Shown: positions 8,491-17,890 of the stretch, in pieces
How positions within the stretch are numbered: the stretch's first letter is position 1
How the letters are laid out: the number at the start of each line of letters is the position of its first letter
Assembly (NCBI GenBank): GCA_050018455.1
Contig: JBEKAA010000011.1
Coordinates: forward strand, 24,001-88,000
Direction: 5' to 3'
Origin: RBG-13-68-16 sp050018455
GTDB taxonomy: Bacteria; Acidobacteriota; Thermoanaerobaculia; Thermoanaerobaculales; Thermoanaerobaculaceae
DNA length: 64,000 nucleotides
The notes under the pieces: generated by a model
Told to the model about the DNA's origin: nothing
Seen by the model: the letters and a program-made list of their open reading frames with translations, nothing else
Databases searched by the model: none
Made by a program: the position numbers and the translations under genes

Positions 8491-9975
8491 CTATCCTGGC
8501 CCGGACCGGTCGCCGGGGCGCGCTCGGGGCACGAGCAGCCTCGCTCCTGGTACGGCGAGCCTGGGCGACAGGCCGAGCGCGTCGGCCAGGCGCTGGAGAT
8601 CGGATGCGGTGGCCATCCCCGGCGCGACCACGACGGCCGTACGTCTCACCTGCGGGCGCAGCTCTACGAGGAGCCGGTCCAGCTCCCCGGGCGCAGGCCG
8701 GTCCACCTGCGGGTCATACCAGCCGGGATGCGCCTGAGCCGAGGTCGGGTAGTTCGCCAGGTCGAAAACGGTTCGGTCGCGCCCGAGGTGATAGGCGATC
8801 CCCAACCTCCAATACCCGCCGATCACGACCACACCGCCGCCGGGCAGGCCTGCGCGCAGCGCGGCGGCGAGACGCTGCTCGGAGCTCGCAGGCTGCCCGG
8901 CCCACAGCAACAGTGACGCCGCGGTCACGGCCGCCGCGGAGAGCACAACCGCCGCCGCCACCACACGCGAGGGCCGGCGGCCGCTTGCTCCGGCCCCGAG
9001 CAGGACAAGGAACGGCACGAGGGAGATCGCCTCGGCGCGACCCGGGTACAACACGGGAACGCCGAGCGCGACCAGCCCCCCCAGCACGGCCGCGGGCAGG
9101 AGGAAGCCGACCAGCGGACGGCGGACGGGGCAAGCGCCGGAGCAGGCCGCGCCCAGCAGGGCCAGCACGAGGGAGGCCCCAACCACCTCGACCCACGCCG
9201 GGGCGGAGGCGAGGTCGAGAAACGCTGCGAAACCCCCGAGCGGTGAGAGCAGCCGGACCGGGGCCGCGATCTTCCCCACGAGAGTGAGCGTCTGCCATGC
9301 CCCGGCCATCCAGGCGATCGCCGCCGCGGGCTGATGGACCGCCACCGGCAGCCAGGGGATCTGGGAGGCGAGACCCGCCGCGACGGCCGCGACCGCCCGG
9401 TCCCGTGCTGGCCGCGGGAGCAGCAGCGCAACGGCCACCGCCGCTACCGCGAGGACCATGCCGAGGGCGTGGCTCCAGCCGGCGAGGGCCAACGCTGAGG
9501 CGAGGCCGACTGCTCCACCCTCGCCGTGAGCCAGCGCCTCCATCCTCTCCCAAGCCCAAGCTGCGGCGAGTAGCACCAGGGCGTACGCACGCCCCTCGCA
9601 TGACCACGCCACGGCGAGAGGGTGAACCGCAACCAAGGCTCCGGTCCACCAGCCGGCTCGATCGCCGAACGCCCGACGGGCCGCCTGGGCGGCAAGGAGC
9701 ACAGCGGCTGTTCCAGCGGCGACCGAGATGGTCCGCGCGGCCGCGAGAGGTTCGATGCCGAGAGTCGCGAGGAGCTTCACGAGCAGGTACGGCAGCGGAG
9801 GACCCGAGTCGAGCCGCAGCGCGGCGACCAGATCGGCAAGAGGGAGCTTCGAGACCCAGGCGGTGAAGTACTCGTCGTGCCACGGCCGGCGAAGGATCGC
9901 GCCGGCGACCCTGGGAGCCATCGCGGCCAGTGCGAGGGCCGCCCATTGCCAGCGCTCTGTCTGCGGACGTGGCAC
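8491..9975 (-). CDS. GT39-like membrane glycosyltransferase, first gene of a three-gene run
   Basis: About 494 residues with many hydrophobic segments. The first loop reads RRPWHDEYFTAWVSKL, carrying the acidic pair of GT-C transferases. RLDSGPPLPYLLVKLLATLG follows, then helices rich in Ala, Leu and Val. The C-terminus has a soluble part containing GGYWRLGIAYHLGRDR. I place the start at the GTG at 9975 (VPRPQTERWQ). An open frame extends further upstream, but that would run across the divergent peptidase gene's promoter. An internal ATG (MAPRVAG) is the alternative. The acceptor is unknown; the tandem arrangement suggests stepwise glycan assembly at the cell surface. Confidence 0.7.
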   Translation of the reverse strand: MPRPQTERWQWAALALAAMAPRVAGAILRRPWHDEYFTAWVSKLPLADLVAALRLDSGPPLPYLLVKLLATLGIEPLAAARTISVAAGTAAVLLAAQAARRAFGDRAGWWTGALVAVHPLAVAWSCEGRAYALVLLAAAWAWERMEALAHGEGGAVGLASALALAGWSHALGMVLAVAAVAVALLLPRPARDRAVAAVAAGLASQIPWLPVAVHQPAAAIAWMAGAWQTLTLVGKIAAPVRLLSPLGGFAAFLDLASAPAWVEVVGASLVLALLGAACSGACPVRRPLVGFLLPAAVLGGLVALGVPVLYPGRAEAISLVPFLVLLGAGASGRRPSRVVAAAVVLSAAAVTAASLLLWAGQPASSEQRLAAALRAGLPGGGVVVIGGYWRLGIAYHLGRDRTVFDLANYPTSAQAHPGWYDPQVDRPAPGELDRLLVELRPQVRRTAVVVAPGMATASDLQRLADALGLSPRLAVPGARLLVPRARPGDRSGPG

Positions 9976-10059
9976 CTGTGCAGTCTCACCGTGGAGCCCG
10001 GTCGGCGTCAAGGCGCGGGTATCATGACCCGTCGTGCCCAATCTGCACGGGAGGTGCGT

Positions 10060-12237
10060 ATGCGCCGTCTGGTTTCGCTGCTCGTCCTGCTCGCGGCCCC
10101 GCTCGTCGGAGGCCAGCAACCCCTCACCATCGAGCGCATCGTCGCGGATCCCCCACTCGAAGGGACACTGCCTAGAGAAGTCGCCTGGCTGCCGGACGGA
10201 GCGAGCTTCTCGTTCCTCGAGACGACCGGGGAGGGGAAGGACGCGCGGAGCACGTTGTGGCTCGAGGACGCGGCGTCGGGGGTCCGTCGCAGGCTCCTCG
10301 ACGAGGCCGAGCTGCCGACGGTCGGGGAGGGCAAGGGCGCGGTCAGACCGAAGCTCGGTGGGTACCGGTGGTCACCGAAGGGCGACTCCCTGCTCCTGAC
10401 GGGCGGCGGCGCCCTCTTCCTCGTGACCGTCCCGGGCAACCAGGTGCGGCGGCTCGCCGCCACGCCCTCCGGAGAGGAACTCGCCGAGTTCTCGCCCGAC
10501 GGGCGCTGGGTGTCGTTCGTTCGAGACAACGACCTGTGGGCGATCGAGCTGGCGAGCGGCAAGGAGGTCCGCCTCACCGCCACGGGCACGCCGGATCGTC
10601 TCAACGGCAAGCTCGATTGGGTCTACGAGGAGGAACTGGCGGGGCGGAAGGCGATCGGCTACGTCTGGTCGCCGGACTCGCGCTGGATCGCCTCTCTCTC
10701 GCTCGACGAGACCAGCGTTCCGAGGTACCCGATCGTGGACCGTCTCGAGACCCACCCGACGACGACCGAACAGCGGTACCCGCAGCCCGGCGACCCCAAC
10801 CCGGTCGTCGGCCTGTCGGTGATCCGGGTCGATGCCGAGCAGGGCGCCCGCACGCACCGCGATCACGTGTGGGCCGGAGGGAACGCGGAGTACGTGCCCC
10901 GGTTCGGCTGGACGCCGGACAGCACAGCGGTGTGGTACGAGCTGCTCGACCGCTCGCAGACCCGCCTTGAACTGGTGCGCGAGGACGTGACTACCGGGAA
11001 GGCCTTGACACTCCTGGTAGAGAAGGACGTGGCGTGGATCAACCTCCACGACGACGAGCACTTTTTCCGCGACGGGCGGCTGCTCTGGAGCTCCGAGGCG
11101 GGCGGTTTTCGGCACCTCGTCGTGTACGCGGCCGATGGCACGTCCCGCAGGATCACGAGCGGTTCATGGGAGGTGGCATCCGTCGCCGCGGCTGACGAGC
11201 ACGGCGGGTGGATCTACTTCACCGCCAATGAAGCCAGCCCCCTTGAAGACCAGCTCTACCGCGTTCGCCCCGACGGCAGCGGTTTCGGCCGACTCACCTG
11301 GGAGCCCGGGACGCACCGCGTCGAAGTCGCCCCGGGTGTCAGGTTCATCCTCGACACCTTCGCCGACGTTGCGCACGCCCCGACGATGCGGGTGCTCGAC
11401 AGGGACGGCCGGGTCCTGCGTACCGTGTCTGCGGTGCAGCCGCCGTCGCTGGGAGACTACGTGCTAGGGACGACCGAGTTCCTGACGGTCCCCGGACCCG
11501 GCGGGGCCGTGCTCCACGCGTCGCTGCTCAAGCCCGCCGGCTTCGATCCGGCGCGGAAATACCCCGTCGTCGTCTACGTCTACGGCGGTCCACACGCTCA
11601 GGTCGTCCGGAACGGGTGGGGCAGGCAGACGCAGTTGTTCCACCACTACCTGGCGAGCCGCGGTTTCCTTGTGTTCTCGATCGACAACCGCGGCTCGGCC
11701 GCGCGCGGCCGGGAGTTCGAGCGCGCTCTCCTCGGCCGCCTGGGCAAGGTGGAGCTAGAGGACCAGCTCGCCGGGGTCGAGTACCTGAAGACCCTGCCGT
11801 ACGTCGACGCATCCCGGATCGGCATCTGGGGGTGGTCGTACGGCGGTTTCATGACCTGCTACGCGCTCACCAATGCGCCAGGAATCTTCAAGGCCGGCGC
11901 GGCGGTGGCCCCGGTGACCGACTGGCGCCGGTACGACTCGATCTACACCGAGCGGTACCTCAAGCTGCCCGCGGACAACGAGGCCGGATACCGGGACTCA
12001 TCGCCCGTGAATCAGGCGGACAGGCTCGCGGACGCTCTGCTGCTCCTCCACGGAACCGGCGACGACAACGTGCACTGGGGCAACACCCTCGCCTTCGTGG
12101 ACAGGCTCTACAAGGCGGGCGCGCCGTACGACCTCCAGCTGTACCCCAACAAGAACCACTCCATCCTGGGCAAGGAGGCACGTGCGCACCTTTACAACCG
12201 GATTGCGGCGCACTTCGAGCGCTGGCTTCTTCAGTGA
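10060..12237 (+). CDS. Dipeptidyl peptidase IV (S9B serine peptidase), exported
   Basis: A 725-residue S9B peptidase. An N-terminal signal (MRRLVSLLVLLAAPLVGG) is followed by an eight-blade-type beta-propeller. The propeller carries the DPP IV signature DWVYEEE, whose glutamates bind the substrate N-terminus. The C-terminal alpha/beta hydrolase domain has YGGPHAQ, the nucleophile GWSYGGFM, the Asp region GTGDDNVHW and the His in NKNHSILG. It would remove X-Pro or X-Ala dipeptides from peptides in the periplasm. The start at 10060 has a good ribosome-binding site (GGGAGG, 5-base spacing); an ATG 36 bases upstream is less likely because it would extend the signal peptide. It is divergent from the glycosyltransferase run. 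Confidence 0.93.
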   Translation: MRRLVSLLVLLAAPLVGGQQPLTIERIVADPPLEGTLPREVAWLPDGASFSFLETTGEGKDARSTLWLEDAASGVRRRLLDEAELPTVGEGKGAVRPKLGGYRWSPKGDSLLLTGGGALFLVTVPGNQVRRLAATPSGEELAEFSPDGRWVSFVRDNDLWAIELASGKEVRLTATGTPDRLNGKLDWVYEEELAGRKAIGYVWSPDSRWIASLSLDETSVPRYPIVDRLETHPTTTEQRYPQPGDPNPVVGLSVIRVDAEQGARTHRDHVWAGGNAEYVPRFGWTPDSTAVWYELLDRSQTRLELVREDVTTGKALTLLVEKDVAWINLHDDEHFFRDGRLLWSSEAGGFRHLVVYAADGTSRRITSGSWEVASVAAADEHGGWIYFTANEASPLEDQLYRVRPDGSGFGRLTWEPGTHRVEVAPGVRFILDTFADVAHAPTMRVLDRDGRVLRTVSAVQPPSLGDYVLGTTEFLTVPGPGGAVLHASLLKPAGFDPARKYPVVVYVYGGPHAQVVRNGWGRQTQLFHHYLASRGFLVFSIDNRGSAARGREFERALLGRLGKVELEDQLAGVEYLKTLPYVDASRIGIWGWSYGGFMTCYALTNAPGIFKAGAAVAPVTDWRRYDSIYTERYLKLPADNEAGYRDSSPVNQADRLADALLLLHGTGDDNVHWGNTLAFVDRLYKAGAPYDLQLYPNKNHSILGKEARAHLYNRIAAHFERWLLQ

Positions 12238-12723
12238 GGAGGCGCCGCCGATAGCGAACCATCTGCCGCGTCAGGCTCGCGCCTCGCATGCTCACCTAGC
12301 CTCCGGCTAGACTCCGCTGCTCGCCACTCGCCTTCCTTGCATCTGGCCCACTCTCGGCGGCGCGGCTACCCGCCGCGCGCCGAGGCCCTGCCTTGATCCA
12401 GCCGCGAGCCACGTCCAGGGAGGGGACAAGGGAAAAGGTGAAATGGAAAAGGTCAAAGGGAAGACGCGAGCTGGTACCTTCCTACCTTTACATTTTCTGT
12501 AATCGTCTTTCGTTTGACGTTTGACCTTTCACCTCTTCCTATCGAACCCGCGAACCGTTGGCGCTCCTCAGCCCCTCTGCTCCCCTGCACCTCTGCCTGG
12601 TCTGTTCCTGAACTCTTCACTCTCAACTCTTCACTCTGAACTGTCTCTGCCTCCTCCTTGCCGTACCGCTCGGGGACGGCTAGACTTTGCGACTGCGCCG
12701 AGGCGCGTTGACGGGGAGGGAGC
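12238..12723. repeat. Intergenic region with degenerate 7-base repeats in inverted arms
   Basis: There is no convincing gene in these 486 bases. At 12354-12383 lies an imperfect GC hairpin that could end transcription of the peptidase gene. From 12429 to 12462 the plus strand is purine-rich (runs of GGAAAAGG and GGTCAAAGG). From 12511 to 12540 the complementary type appears, starting with two tandem GTTTGAC heptamers (12512-12525). At 12611-12638 four heptamers follow one another: AACTCTT, CACTCTC, AACTCTT, CACTCTG. The stretch 12560-12600 is pyrimidine-rich and resembles the repeat at 40566-40615. This belongs to the repeat class described in the findings. Confidence 0.7.
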
Positions 12724-14049
12724 ATGCACATCGCGGTCGTGGGGAGTGGCTACGTCGGGCTGGTGACCGGCGCGTGTCTGGCCGACTTCGGCATGGACGT
12801 GACGTGCGTCGACAAGGACGAGCGCAAGATCAACATGCTCAAGCAGGGCCAGATCCCGATCTACGAACCGGGCCTCGACGCGCTCGTGGCCAAGACCGAG
12901 AAGGCGGGCCGCCTGCACTTCACGACGGAGCTGAAGGAAGCGGTCGAGAAGTCGCTCGCGATCTTCATCGCGGTGGGGACTCCGCCCAAGGAGGACGGCT
13001 CGGCGGACCTGACGTACGTGGTCGAGGTGGCCGAGGCCATCGCGGAGCACATGAACGGCTACAAGGTCGTCGTGACCAAGTCGACGGTGCCGATCGGGAC
13101 CGGCCAGCTGATCGAGAGGGTGATCAAGGAAAGGAACGGCAAGCAGCCGTTCTCGGTGGTTTCGAACCCCGAGTTCCTGCGGGAGGGCTCGGCGATCGGC
13201 GACTTCATGCGGCCGGACCGCGTCGTGATCGGTGCCCGCGACGCCCAGGCGATCGCGATCATGAAGGACATCTATGCACCGCTGTACTTGATAGAGACGC
13301 CTTTCGTGATCACGAACGTCGAGTCCTCGGAGCTCATCAAGTACGCCTCCAACGCGTTTCTCGCCACCAAGATCACGTTCATCAACGAGGTGGCGGAGCT
13401 GTGCGAGCTGCTGGGCGCCGACGTCCACCACGTTGCGAAGGGGATGGGGCTCGACCGCCGCATCGGCCCGAAGTTCCTCCACCCCGGACCGGGCTACGGC
13501 GGCTCCTGCTTCCCGAAGGACACGAAGGCGCTCTCGGACATCGCCCGCCAGGCAGGACGGCCGTTCGAAATCGTGGACACCGTGGTCGCGGTGAACGAGA
13601 GGGTCAAGCTGCGAATGGCGGACAAGATCAAGGCGATGTGCGGCGGTTCGGTCGCCGGCCTGACGATCGGTGTGCTCGGGGTCTCGTTCAAGCCGGAAAC
13701 CGACGACATGCGCGAGGCTGCGGCCATACCAATCCTCCACGCGCTCGCGGCGGACGGAGCATCCATCCGCGTCTTCGACCCGGCAGCGACCGAAACCGCC
13801 CGCGAGGTGCTGCCGGCCAGCGTGGTGTACTGCGGCGACGAGTTCGAAGCCGCGACGGGTGCGGACTGTCTCGTCGTCCTCACCGAGTGGAACCAGTTCC
13901 GCTCACTCGACCTCGAGCGCCTGAAGCAGACGCTTCGGACGGCCCGCGTCGCGGACCTTCGCAACGTCTACGAGCCCGAAAAGATGCGGGCGCTGGGCTT
14001 CGAGTACGACTGCGTAGGGCGCACCGCGAAGGACCTGCCGCGCCCCTGA
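12724..14049 (+). CDS. ugd: UDP-glucose 6-dehydrogenase
   Basis: A 441-residue NAD-dependent enzyme that oxidises UDP-glucose twice to UDP-glucuronate, for surface polysaccharide. The Rossmann motif VVGSGYVGLVTGACLA starts at residue 4. STVPIGTG and NPEFLREGSAI mark the substrate and catalytic region. The catalytic cysteine lies in GYGGSCFPKDTKAL near residue 260. The C-terminal domain starts with GVSFKPETDDMREA. Length matches the bacterial Ugd/TuaD family. A ribosome-binding site (GGGAGGGA) precedes the ATG. It stands alone between repeat-bearing gaps. Confidence 0.96.
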   Translation: MHIAVVGSGYVGLVTGACLADFGMDVTCVDKDERKINMLKQGQIPIYEPGLDALVAKTEKAGRLHFTTELKEAVEKSLAIFIAVGTPPKEDGSADLTYVVEVAEAIAEHMNGYKVVVTKSTVPIGTGQLIERVIKERNGKQPFSVVSNPEFLREGSAIGDFMRPDRVVIGARDAQAIAIMKDIYAPLYLIETPFVITNVESSELIKYASNAFLATKITFINEVAELCELLGADVHHVAKGMGLDRRIGPKFLHPGPGYGGSCFPKDTKALSDIARQAGRPFEIVDTVVAVNERVKLRMADKIKAMCGGSVAGLTIGVLGVSFKPETDDMREAAAIPILHALAADGASIRVFDPAATETAREVLPASVVYCGDEFEAATGADCLVVLTEWNQFRSLDLERLKQTLRTARVADLRNVYEPEKMRALGFEYDCVGRTAKDLPRP

Positions 14050-14295
14050 GAGACAGCGCACAGCCGACAGCCGACAGCGCACAGCCGACAGCCGACAGCT
14101 CACAGCCAACAGCCAACAGCCAACAGCCAACAGCCAACAGCCAACAGCCAACAGCCAACAGCCAACAGCCAACAGCCAACAGCCAACAGCGTCCTCTCCC
14201 CTGGTGATGTCTTGGGCGGGCGGGGGAGCTGTGAGCTGTCAGCTGTGCGGGCGGGTGGGGGAAGCCTGTCAGCTGCCGTCAGGGAGAGCTGTCGG
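14050..14295. repeat. CCAACAG heptamer tandem array and inverted flank
   Basis: From 14104 to 14190 the 7-base unit AGCCAAC is repeated about 12.4 times without a mismatch. It is preceded by degenerate copies with AGCCGAC and AGCGCAC (about 14052-14103). From 14228 to 14295 the opposite-strand type appears (AGCTGTGAGCTGTCAGCTGT and related), so the whole gap could fold back on itself. It lies between the stops of ugd and the converging superoxide dismutase gene. The perfect core suggests recent expansion by slippage. Open frames through it (Q-P-T-A-N-S type) are artefacts. Confidence 0.9.
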
Positions 14296-14910
14296 CTACT
14301 TCGTGGCGGATTTGTACAGCTCAGCGACCTTGTCCCAGCTGACGACGTTCCACCAGTTCGCGATGTACTCGGCGCGGCGATTCTGGTACTTGAGGTAGTA
14401 GGCATGCTCCCACACGTCAAGACCCAGCACCGGGTGGTCGCCGGATGAGAGGGGGCTATCCTGATTGGGCAGGTTGCAGACCGCGAGCGAGCCGTCGCGC
14501 TTCACCACCAGCCATGCCCAACCGCTCCCGAACTGGCCCGCTGCGGCGGCCGCGAGCTTCTCCTTGAACGACTCGAAGCTGCCGAACGCTTTGTCGAGTG
14601 CCTTCGCCAGTTCGCCGGTCGGAGCCCCGCCCGCCTTGGGCGCCATGACCTCCCAGAAAAGGCTGTGGTTCACGAAGCCGCCGCCGTGGTTGCGGACGAC
14701 GCCGCGGATTTTTTCGGGGACCTTCGCGAGATCGGACAGGAGCTTGGCGGGGTCAAGGTTCTCGAGTTCCGTTCCGTTGATCGCCTTGAGCAGGTTGTCG
14801 AGGTACGCCTGATGGTGCTTGTCGTGGTGGATGCGCATCGTCTGCTCATCGATCCACGGCTCGAGGGCGTCGTAGCCGTAGGGCAAGGGGGGAAGCACGG
14901 GTTTTGCCAT
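14296..14910 (-). CDS. sodB: Fe/Mn superoxide dismutase
   Basis: A 204-residue superoxide dismutase. The metal ligands are visible: His in MRIHHDKHHQAY near residue 26, His in NHSLFWEVM near 77, and Asp and His in LDVWEHAYYLKYQNRR near 163-167. A strong ribosome-binding site (AAGGAGG) precedes the ATG at 14910. No signal peptide is seen, so it should be cytoplasmic. Residues such as GGGFVNHSLFW and GSGWAWLVV are common to both metal types, so iron versus manganese (sodB versus sodA) cannot be settled from sequence alone. It stands alone, transcribed towards ugd. Confidence 0.95.
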   Translation of the reverse strand: MAKPVLPPLPYGYDALEPWIDEQTMRIHHDKHHQAYLDNLLKAINGTELENLDPAKLLSDLAKVPEKIRGVVRNHGGGFVNHSLFWEVMAPKAGGAPTGELAKALDKAFGSFESFKEKLAAAAAGQFGSGWAWLVVKRDGSLAVCNLPNQDSPLSSGDHPVLGLDVWEHAYYLKYQNRRAEYIANWWNVVSWDKVAELYKSATK

Positions 14911-15113
14911 TGTCACTGCCTCCTTATCGGGAGACCACCGCCGTCTGTTCGGACGCAGTCTCCATCTCATGCTTCGTTTGGGAGAACGTTCCGGGGCCCG
15001 GCCGTCATTCCCGGGGCCGCCTCGTCCTCCGGTGGTCTCAAGGGGACCCTCTAGCCAATTGGCCGCCGACCGTCTATATTTGTCTTGCAAATGTCCGGAA
15101 GATTGGGAGTGTA

Positions 15114-15614
15114 ATGGCGGAGAGACGAGCTGTCCCCAGAGTCGAGCCGAAGAAGCCGCTCTCGGCGCGGGTCAAGGCGTTCCTGCCCGCACGAGTCGTG
15201 GATCTGTCGGAACGTGGGGTGCAGCTCGAGCTGGCAACCAGCCTGCGGCCGCAGGTGCCTTGCGACCTGCGGATCCAGCTCGACGAGGGCGAGGTGGTGG
15301 TTCGGGGTTTGGTGCGGCGGTGCCGCGCGTGGGGGTTCGGTCTCGACGAGCGCGACCAGAGAGTGCTGCTCTACCGGGCCGGTCTCGAGTTTGACGCCAC
15401 TCCGCCGCCGGCCCTCCTGCAGGTCGTCTCGACCGTGCTGGAGAAGGCCTCGCCCGAGCAAATCCCAGAGCCGACCTCGGCGACGGAACCCCTGCCGGTC
15501 CCGGATCAGGTGGTCGCCCGCGCGCCGAACGGGGGCGGGCGCGTCAAGATCCGGATCTCTGCCGACCACGTTCGGAAGCTGCTGGAAGGCCGCAAAGCCA
15601 AGGACGACGAGTAG
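15114..15614 (+). CDS. PilZ-domain protein
   Basis: A 166-residue protein with a PilZ-like fold. The N-terminal RRAVPR fits the RxxxR arm and DLSERGVQLEL the [D/N]xSxxG motif, which together bind cyclic di-GMP in the family. A variable Pro/Ala-rich linker follows, then a basic C-terminal helix (HVRKLLEGRKAKDDE). The likely role is as a cyclic di-GMP receptor; the same window encodes a diguanylate cyclase (36239) and an HD-GYP phosphodiesterase (25801). The start at the ATG 15114 is preceded by GGGAG. It is a single gene divergent from the dismutase. Confidence 0.75.
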   Translation: MAERRAVPRVEPKKPLSARVKAFLPARVVDLSERGVQLELATSLRPQVPCDLRIQLDEGEVVVRGLVRRCRAWGFGLDERDQRVLLYRAGLEFDATPPPALLQVVSTVLEKASPEQIPEPTSATEPLPVPDQVVARAPNGGGRVKIRISADHVRKLLEGRKAKDDE

Positions 15615-15742
15615 GCGTCATCCCGGGTCCCGCACGATCCTTTCCTTTGCGTCGGGCGTCCTGCAGAGGTCAGACCGTTCTCGCGCCGCTGGGCCGGCCG
15701 TCGCGATGCCTCCCGTCCGGCGAGGTCGGTGTCGCTGCCCCC

Positions 15743-17065
15743 CTACTGCGCGATCCTCTGCCTGACCGTCTCGGTCGCCGTGCGGACTTCGGCCAGGAGG
15801 GCCGGAACGTCGATGGTCTGGAGCTCGCGGCCCCGCACGACGACGCGGCCGTCCACGACCACATGGGCCACGTCGGCGGCCCGAGCCGCGTAGACGAGGT
15901 GAGAGAAGGGGTCGTACGCCGGGACGGCCCTGGGCTGGTCGAGCGCGACGCAGGTCACGTCGGCTCGCTTGCCGGGCTCGAGGGTGCCGATCTTCTCGGC
16001 GAGGCCGAGCGCCCTCGCTCCCCCAATCGTCAGCATCTCGACCACGGTTCGTGCAGGGATGCAGGTAGGGTCGCCGGTGATCCCCTTATAGACCAGCGAG
16101 GCGAGCTGCGCATCGCGCAACAGATCGAGCGTGTTATTCGACGCCGCGCCGTCCGTCCCGAACGAAACCTTGAGACCGCGGGCCAGCATTTGCGGCAGCG
16201 GCGCCAGGCCGCTCGCGAGCTTGAGGTTGGAGACTGGGTTGCTCGCGATCCCGACCTCGAACTCGCCGAGTAGGTCGAGGTCGCCCTCCGACACGTGCAC
16301 GCAGTGCGCGGCAACGGTGCGTTCGGAGAGGATCCCCAGGTCCGCCAGGTAGGCGACCGGCGAGACCCCCTTCTCGGCCGTGATCTTCTCCACCTCCCAC
16401 CGTGTCTCGGCGAGGTGGATGATGAGGGGAGCCCCGAACTCCTCGGCGAGTTCGGCCTCCTTCACCAGGTTCGCGGCGCAGACCGAGTACGGGGAGTGGG
16501 GCGCTACGCCGGGGACTACCAGGGGGTGGTTCCCGTACTTCGTCAGCAACTCGCGCTGGCGCGCGAGGGCCACGTCCGGGGTCGGGCACGAGGGTGTGGG
16601 AAAGTCGATGAGCGATTCCGGAACGATCGCGCGAAGTCCGGCCTTGACGACCTCCTCGATTACCCGCTCAGAGTGGAAGTACATGTCGCAGACGCAGGTC
16701 ACGCCTGCTTGCAACGACTCCGCCGCGGCCAGCCGGGTTCCGAGAGCGACCGTGTCGGCGTTCATCAGGGCCCGCTCGGTCGGCCATATGTGGTCTTCCA
16801 GCCACTCCTTGAGAGGTAGGTCCTCGGCCATCCCGCGGATCAGGGTCATCGCCAGATGAGTGTGGGTGTTGACGAACCCCGGGAGGATCAGCCCGCCGCC
16901 CGCATCGAGGACCTCGGCGGCCCGCTGGCCGGACGCGATCTCGGCCGCCGGTCCCACCGCGACAATCGACCCTCCTCTCACCGCCACAGCCCCGTCGGGG
17001 ATCGGCGCTGCGCCTGGCGTCATCGGCAACACCGTCCCGCCCGTGATGATCAGGTCAGCTTCCAC
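15743..17065 (-). CDS. mtaD: Amidohydrolase, 5'-methylthioadenosine/S-adenosylhomocysteine deaminase type
   Basis: A 440-residue cytosine-deaminase-like TIM-barrel amidohydrolase. Metal-site motifs are PGFVNTHTHLAM near residue 64, HLAETRWEVE, HCVHVSEGDL and GTDGAASNNTLDL. The sequence GMAEDLPLKEWLEDHIWP is highly characteristic of the MtaD/SsnA-like group that deaminates methylthioadenosine, S-adenosylhomocysteine or adenosine. The GTG start at 17065 follows GGAGGAAAT. Related TrzN/AtzA-type chlorohydrolases share the fold, so the exact substrate is an inference. Confidence 0.85.
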   Translation of the reverse strand: MEADLIITGGTVLPMTPGAAPIPDGAVAVRGGSIVAVGPAAEIASGQRAAEVLDAGGGLILPGFVNTHTHLAMTLIRGMAEDLPLKEWLEDHIWPTERALMNADTVALGTRLAAAESLQAGVTCVCDMYFHSERVIEEVVKAGLRAIVPESLIDFPTPSCPTPDVALARQRELLTKYGNHPLVVPGVAPHSPYSVCAANLVKEAELAEEFGAPLIIHLAETRWEVEKITAEKGVSPVAYLADLGILSERTVAAHCVHVSEGDLDLLGEFEVGIASNPVSNLKLASGLAPLPQMLARGLKVSFGTDGAASNNTLDLLRDAQLASLVYKGITGDPTCIPARTVVEMLTIGGARALGLAEKIGTLEPGKRADVTCVALDQPRAVPAYDPFSHLVYAARAADVAHVVVDGRVVVRGRELQTIDVPALLAEVRTATETVRQRIAQ

Positions 17066-17150
17066 ATTTCCTCCGGCACGCCGGCGCTACTCGGCCCTTG
17101 CCCGTCTCTTCCCGGTGCCCCGTGTCCTGACTCCAGTGCTCCCCGTACTT

Positions 17151-17813
17151 CTACCACGAACCGGATGCCCCTCCGCCGCCGAACGAGCCTCCCCCGGAAG
17201 AAAAACCTCCTCCGGAGAACCCCCCGCCGGAGAACCCTCCCCCGTACCACCCTCCGAAGCCACGGCCCCGGTACCGCCGCCCGCCGCCGAGCAGCGCCCT
17301 CAGCAGGATGATCGCCACCACCAGCGCGAAGGAACCGATCGGCTGCGGATTCGACCTCCCGCGATGCGATCTCTGCGGCAGCGGATCGCCTCGGAAGACG
17401 CTCTCGAGGCCGCCGGCGAGAGCCACGACGCCCGCGGCATAGTCGGCGCGGGCGAACTCCGGCTTCACGGCTTCGTCGAGCAGCCTGCGGGCGATCGCGT
17501 CCGGGACCTTCTCCTCCAGGCCGTACCCCACCTCGAGACGCATTTTGTGGTCTCGCACGAACGCGAAGAAGATGATTCCGTCATCGATCCCTTTGCGGCC
17601 GACCTTCCAGGCTTCGGCGCACCGGATGGTGAACTCCTCCATCGCTTCACCCTCGAGCGACGGGAAGAAGACGGCGATCACCTGGTGTCCCGTCCGCTTC
17701 TCGATCCCCTCCAGGCGCTCGTCGATTGCGGCGGCCTGCCCGGCCGGGATCGCGCCGGCGAGGTCCATGAGATACGTCCGCGGCGTCGGCGGCACTTCCA
17801 ACGCGCACGCCAC
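17151..17813 (-). CDS. TPM-domain protein with Gly-rich tail; true start unclear
   Basis: A TPM_phosphatase-domain (YgcG-like) membrane protein: LMDLAGAIPAGQ, then RTGHQVIAVFFPSLEGE, GIIFFAFVRDHKMRLEVGYG, one transmembrane helix, and a C-terminus made of GGGFSGGG repeats. Family members are exported, and a hydrophobic stretch (TAGAIVAALVAAVACA) upstream of the listed start looks like their signal peptide. In-frame ATG, GTG or TTG codons are missing upstream of that stretch. The GTG at 17813 used here falls inside it, and the next ATG is at 17768. A four-copy GGACCCC repeat occupies the expected start region. The gene follows lemA, a common partner of TPM proteins. Confidence 0.7.
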   Translation of the reverse strand: MACALEVPPTPRTYLMDLAGAIPAGQAAAIDERLEGIEKRTGHQVIAVFFPSLEGEAMEEFTIRCAEAWKVGRKGIDDGIIFFAFVRDHKMRLEVGYGLEEKVPDAIARRLLDEAVKPEFARADYAAGVVALAGGLESVFRGDPLPQRSHRGRSNPQPIGSFALVVAIILLRALLGGGRRYRGRGFGGWYGGGFSGGGFSGGGFSSGGGSFGGGGASGSW

Positions 17814-17862
17814 CGCCGCGACGAGCGCCGCGACGATCGCCCCGGCCGTCGCCCGTGTCCTC

Positions 17863-17890
17863 GGACCCCAGACCCCGGACCCCGGACCCC
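17863..17890. repeat. Four tandem GGACCCC heptamers
   Basis: The plus strand reads GGACCCC, AGACCCC, GGACCCC, GGACCCC without gaps. It sits seven bases beyond the lemA stop codon and exactly where the ribosome-binding site and start of the downstream TPM gene should be. The same unit occurs near hemW (32449-32476). Confidence 0.85.

Noticed and set aside
13880..14420. Open frames reading (L-L-A-V-G-C-W) or (P-T-A-N-S-Q-Q) repeats
   Set aside because: They are translations of the AGCCAAC array. A 7-base repeat without stop codons is open in several frames and gives false repeat proteins.
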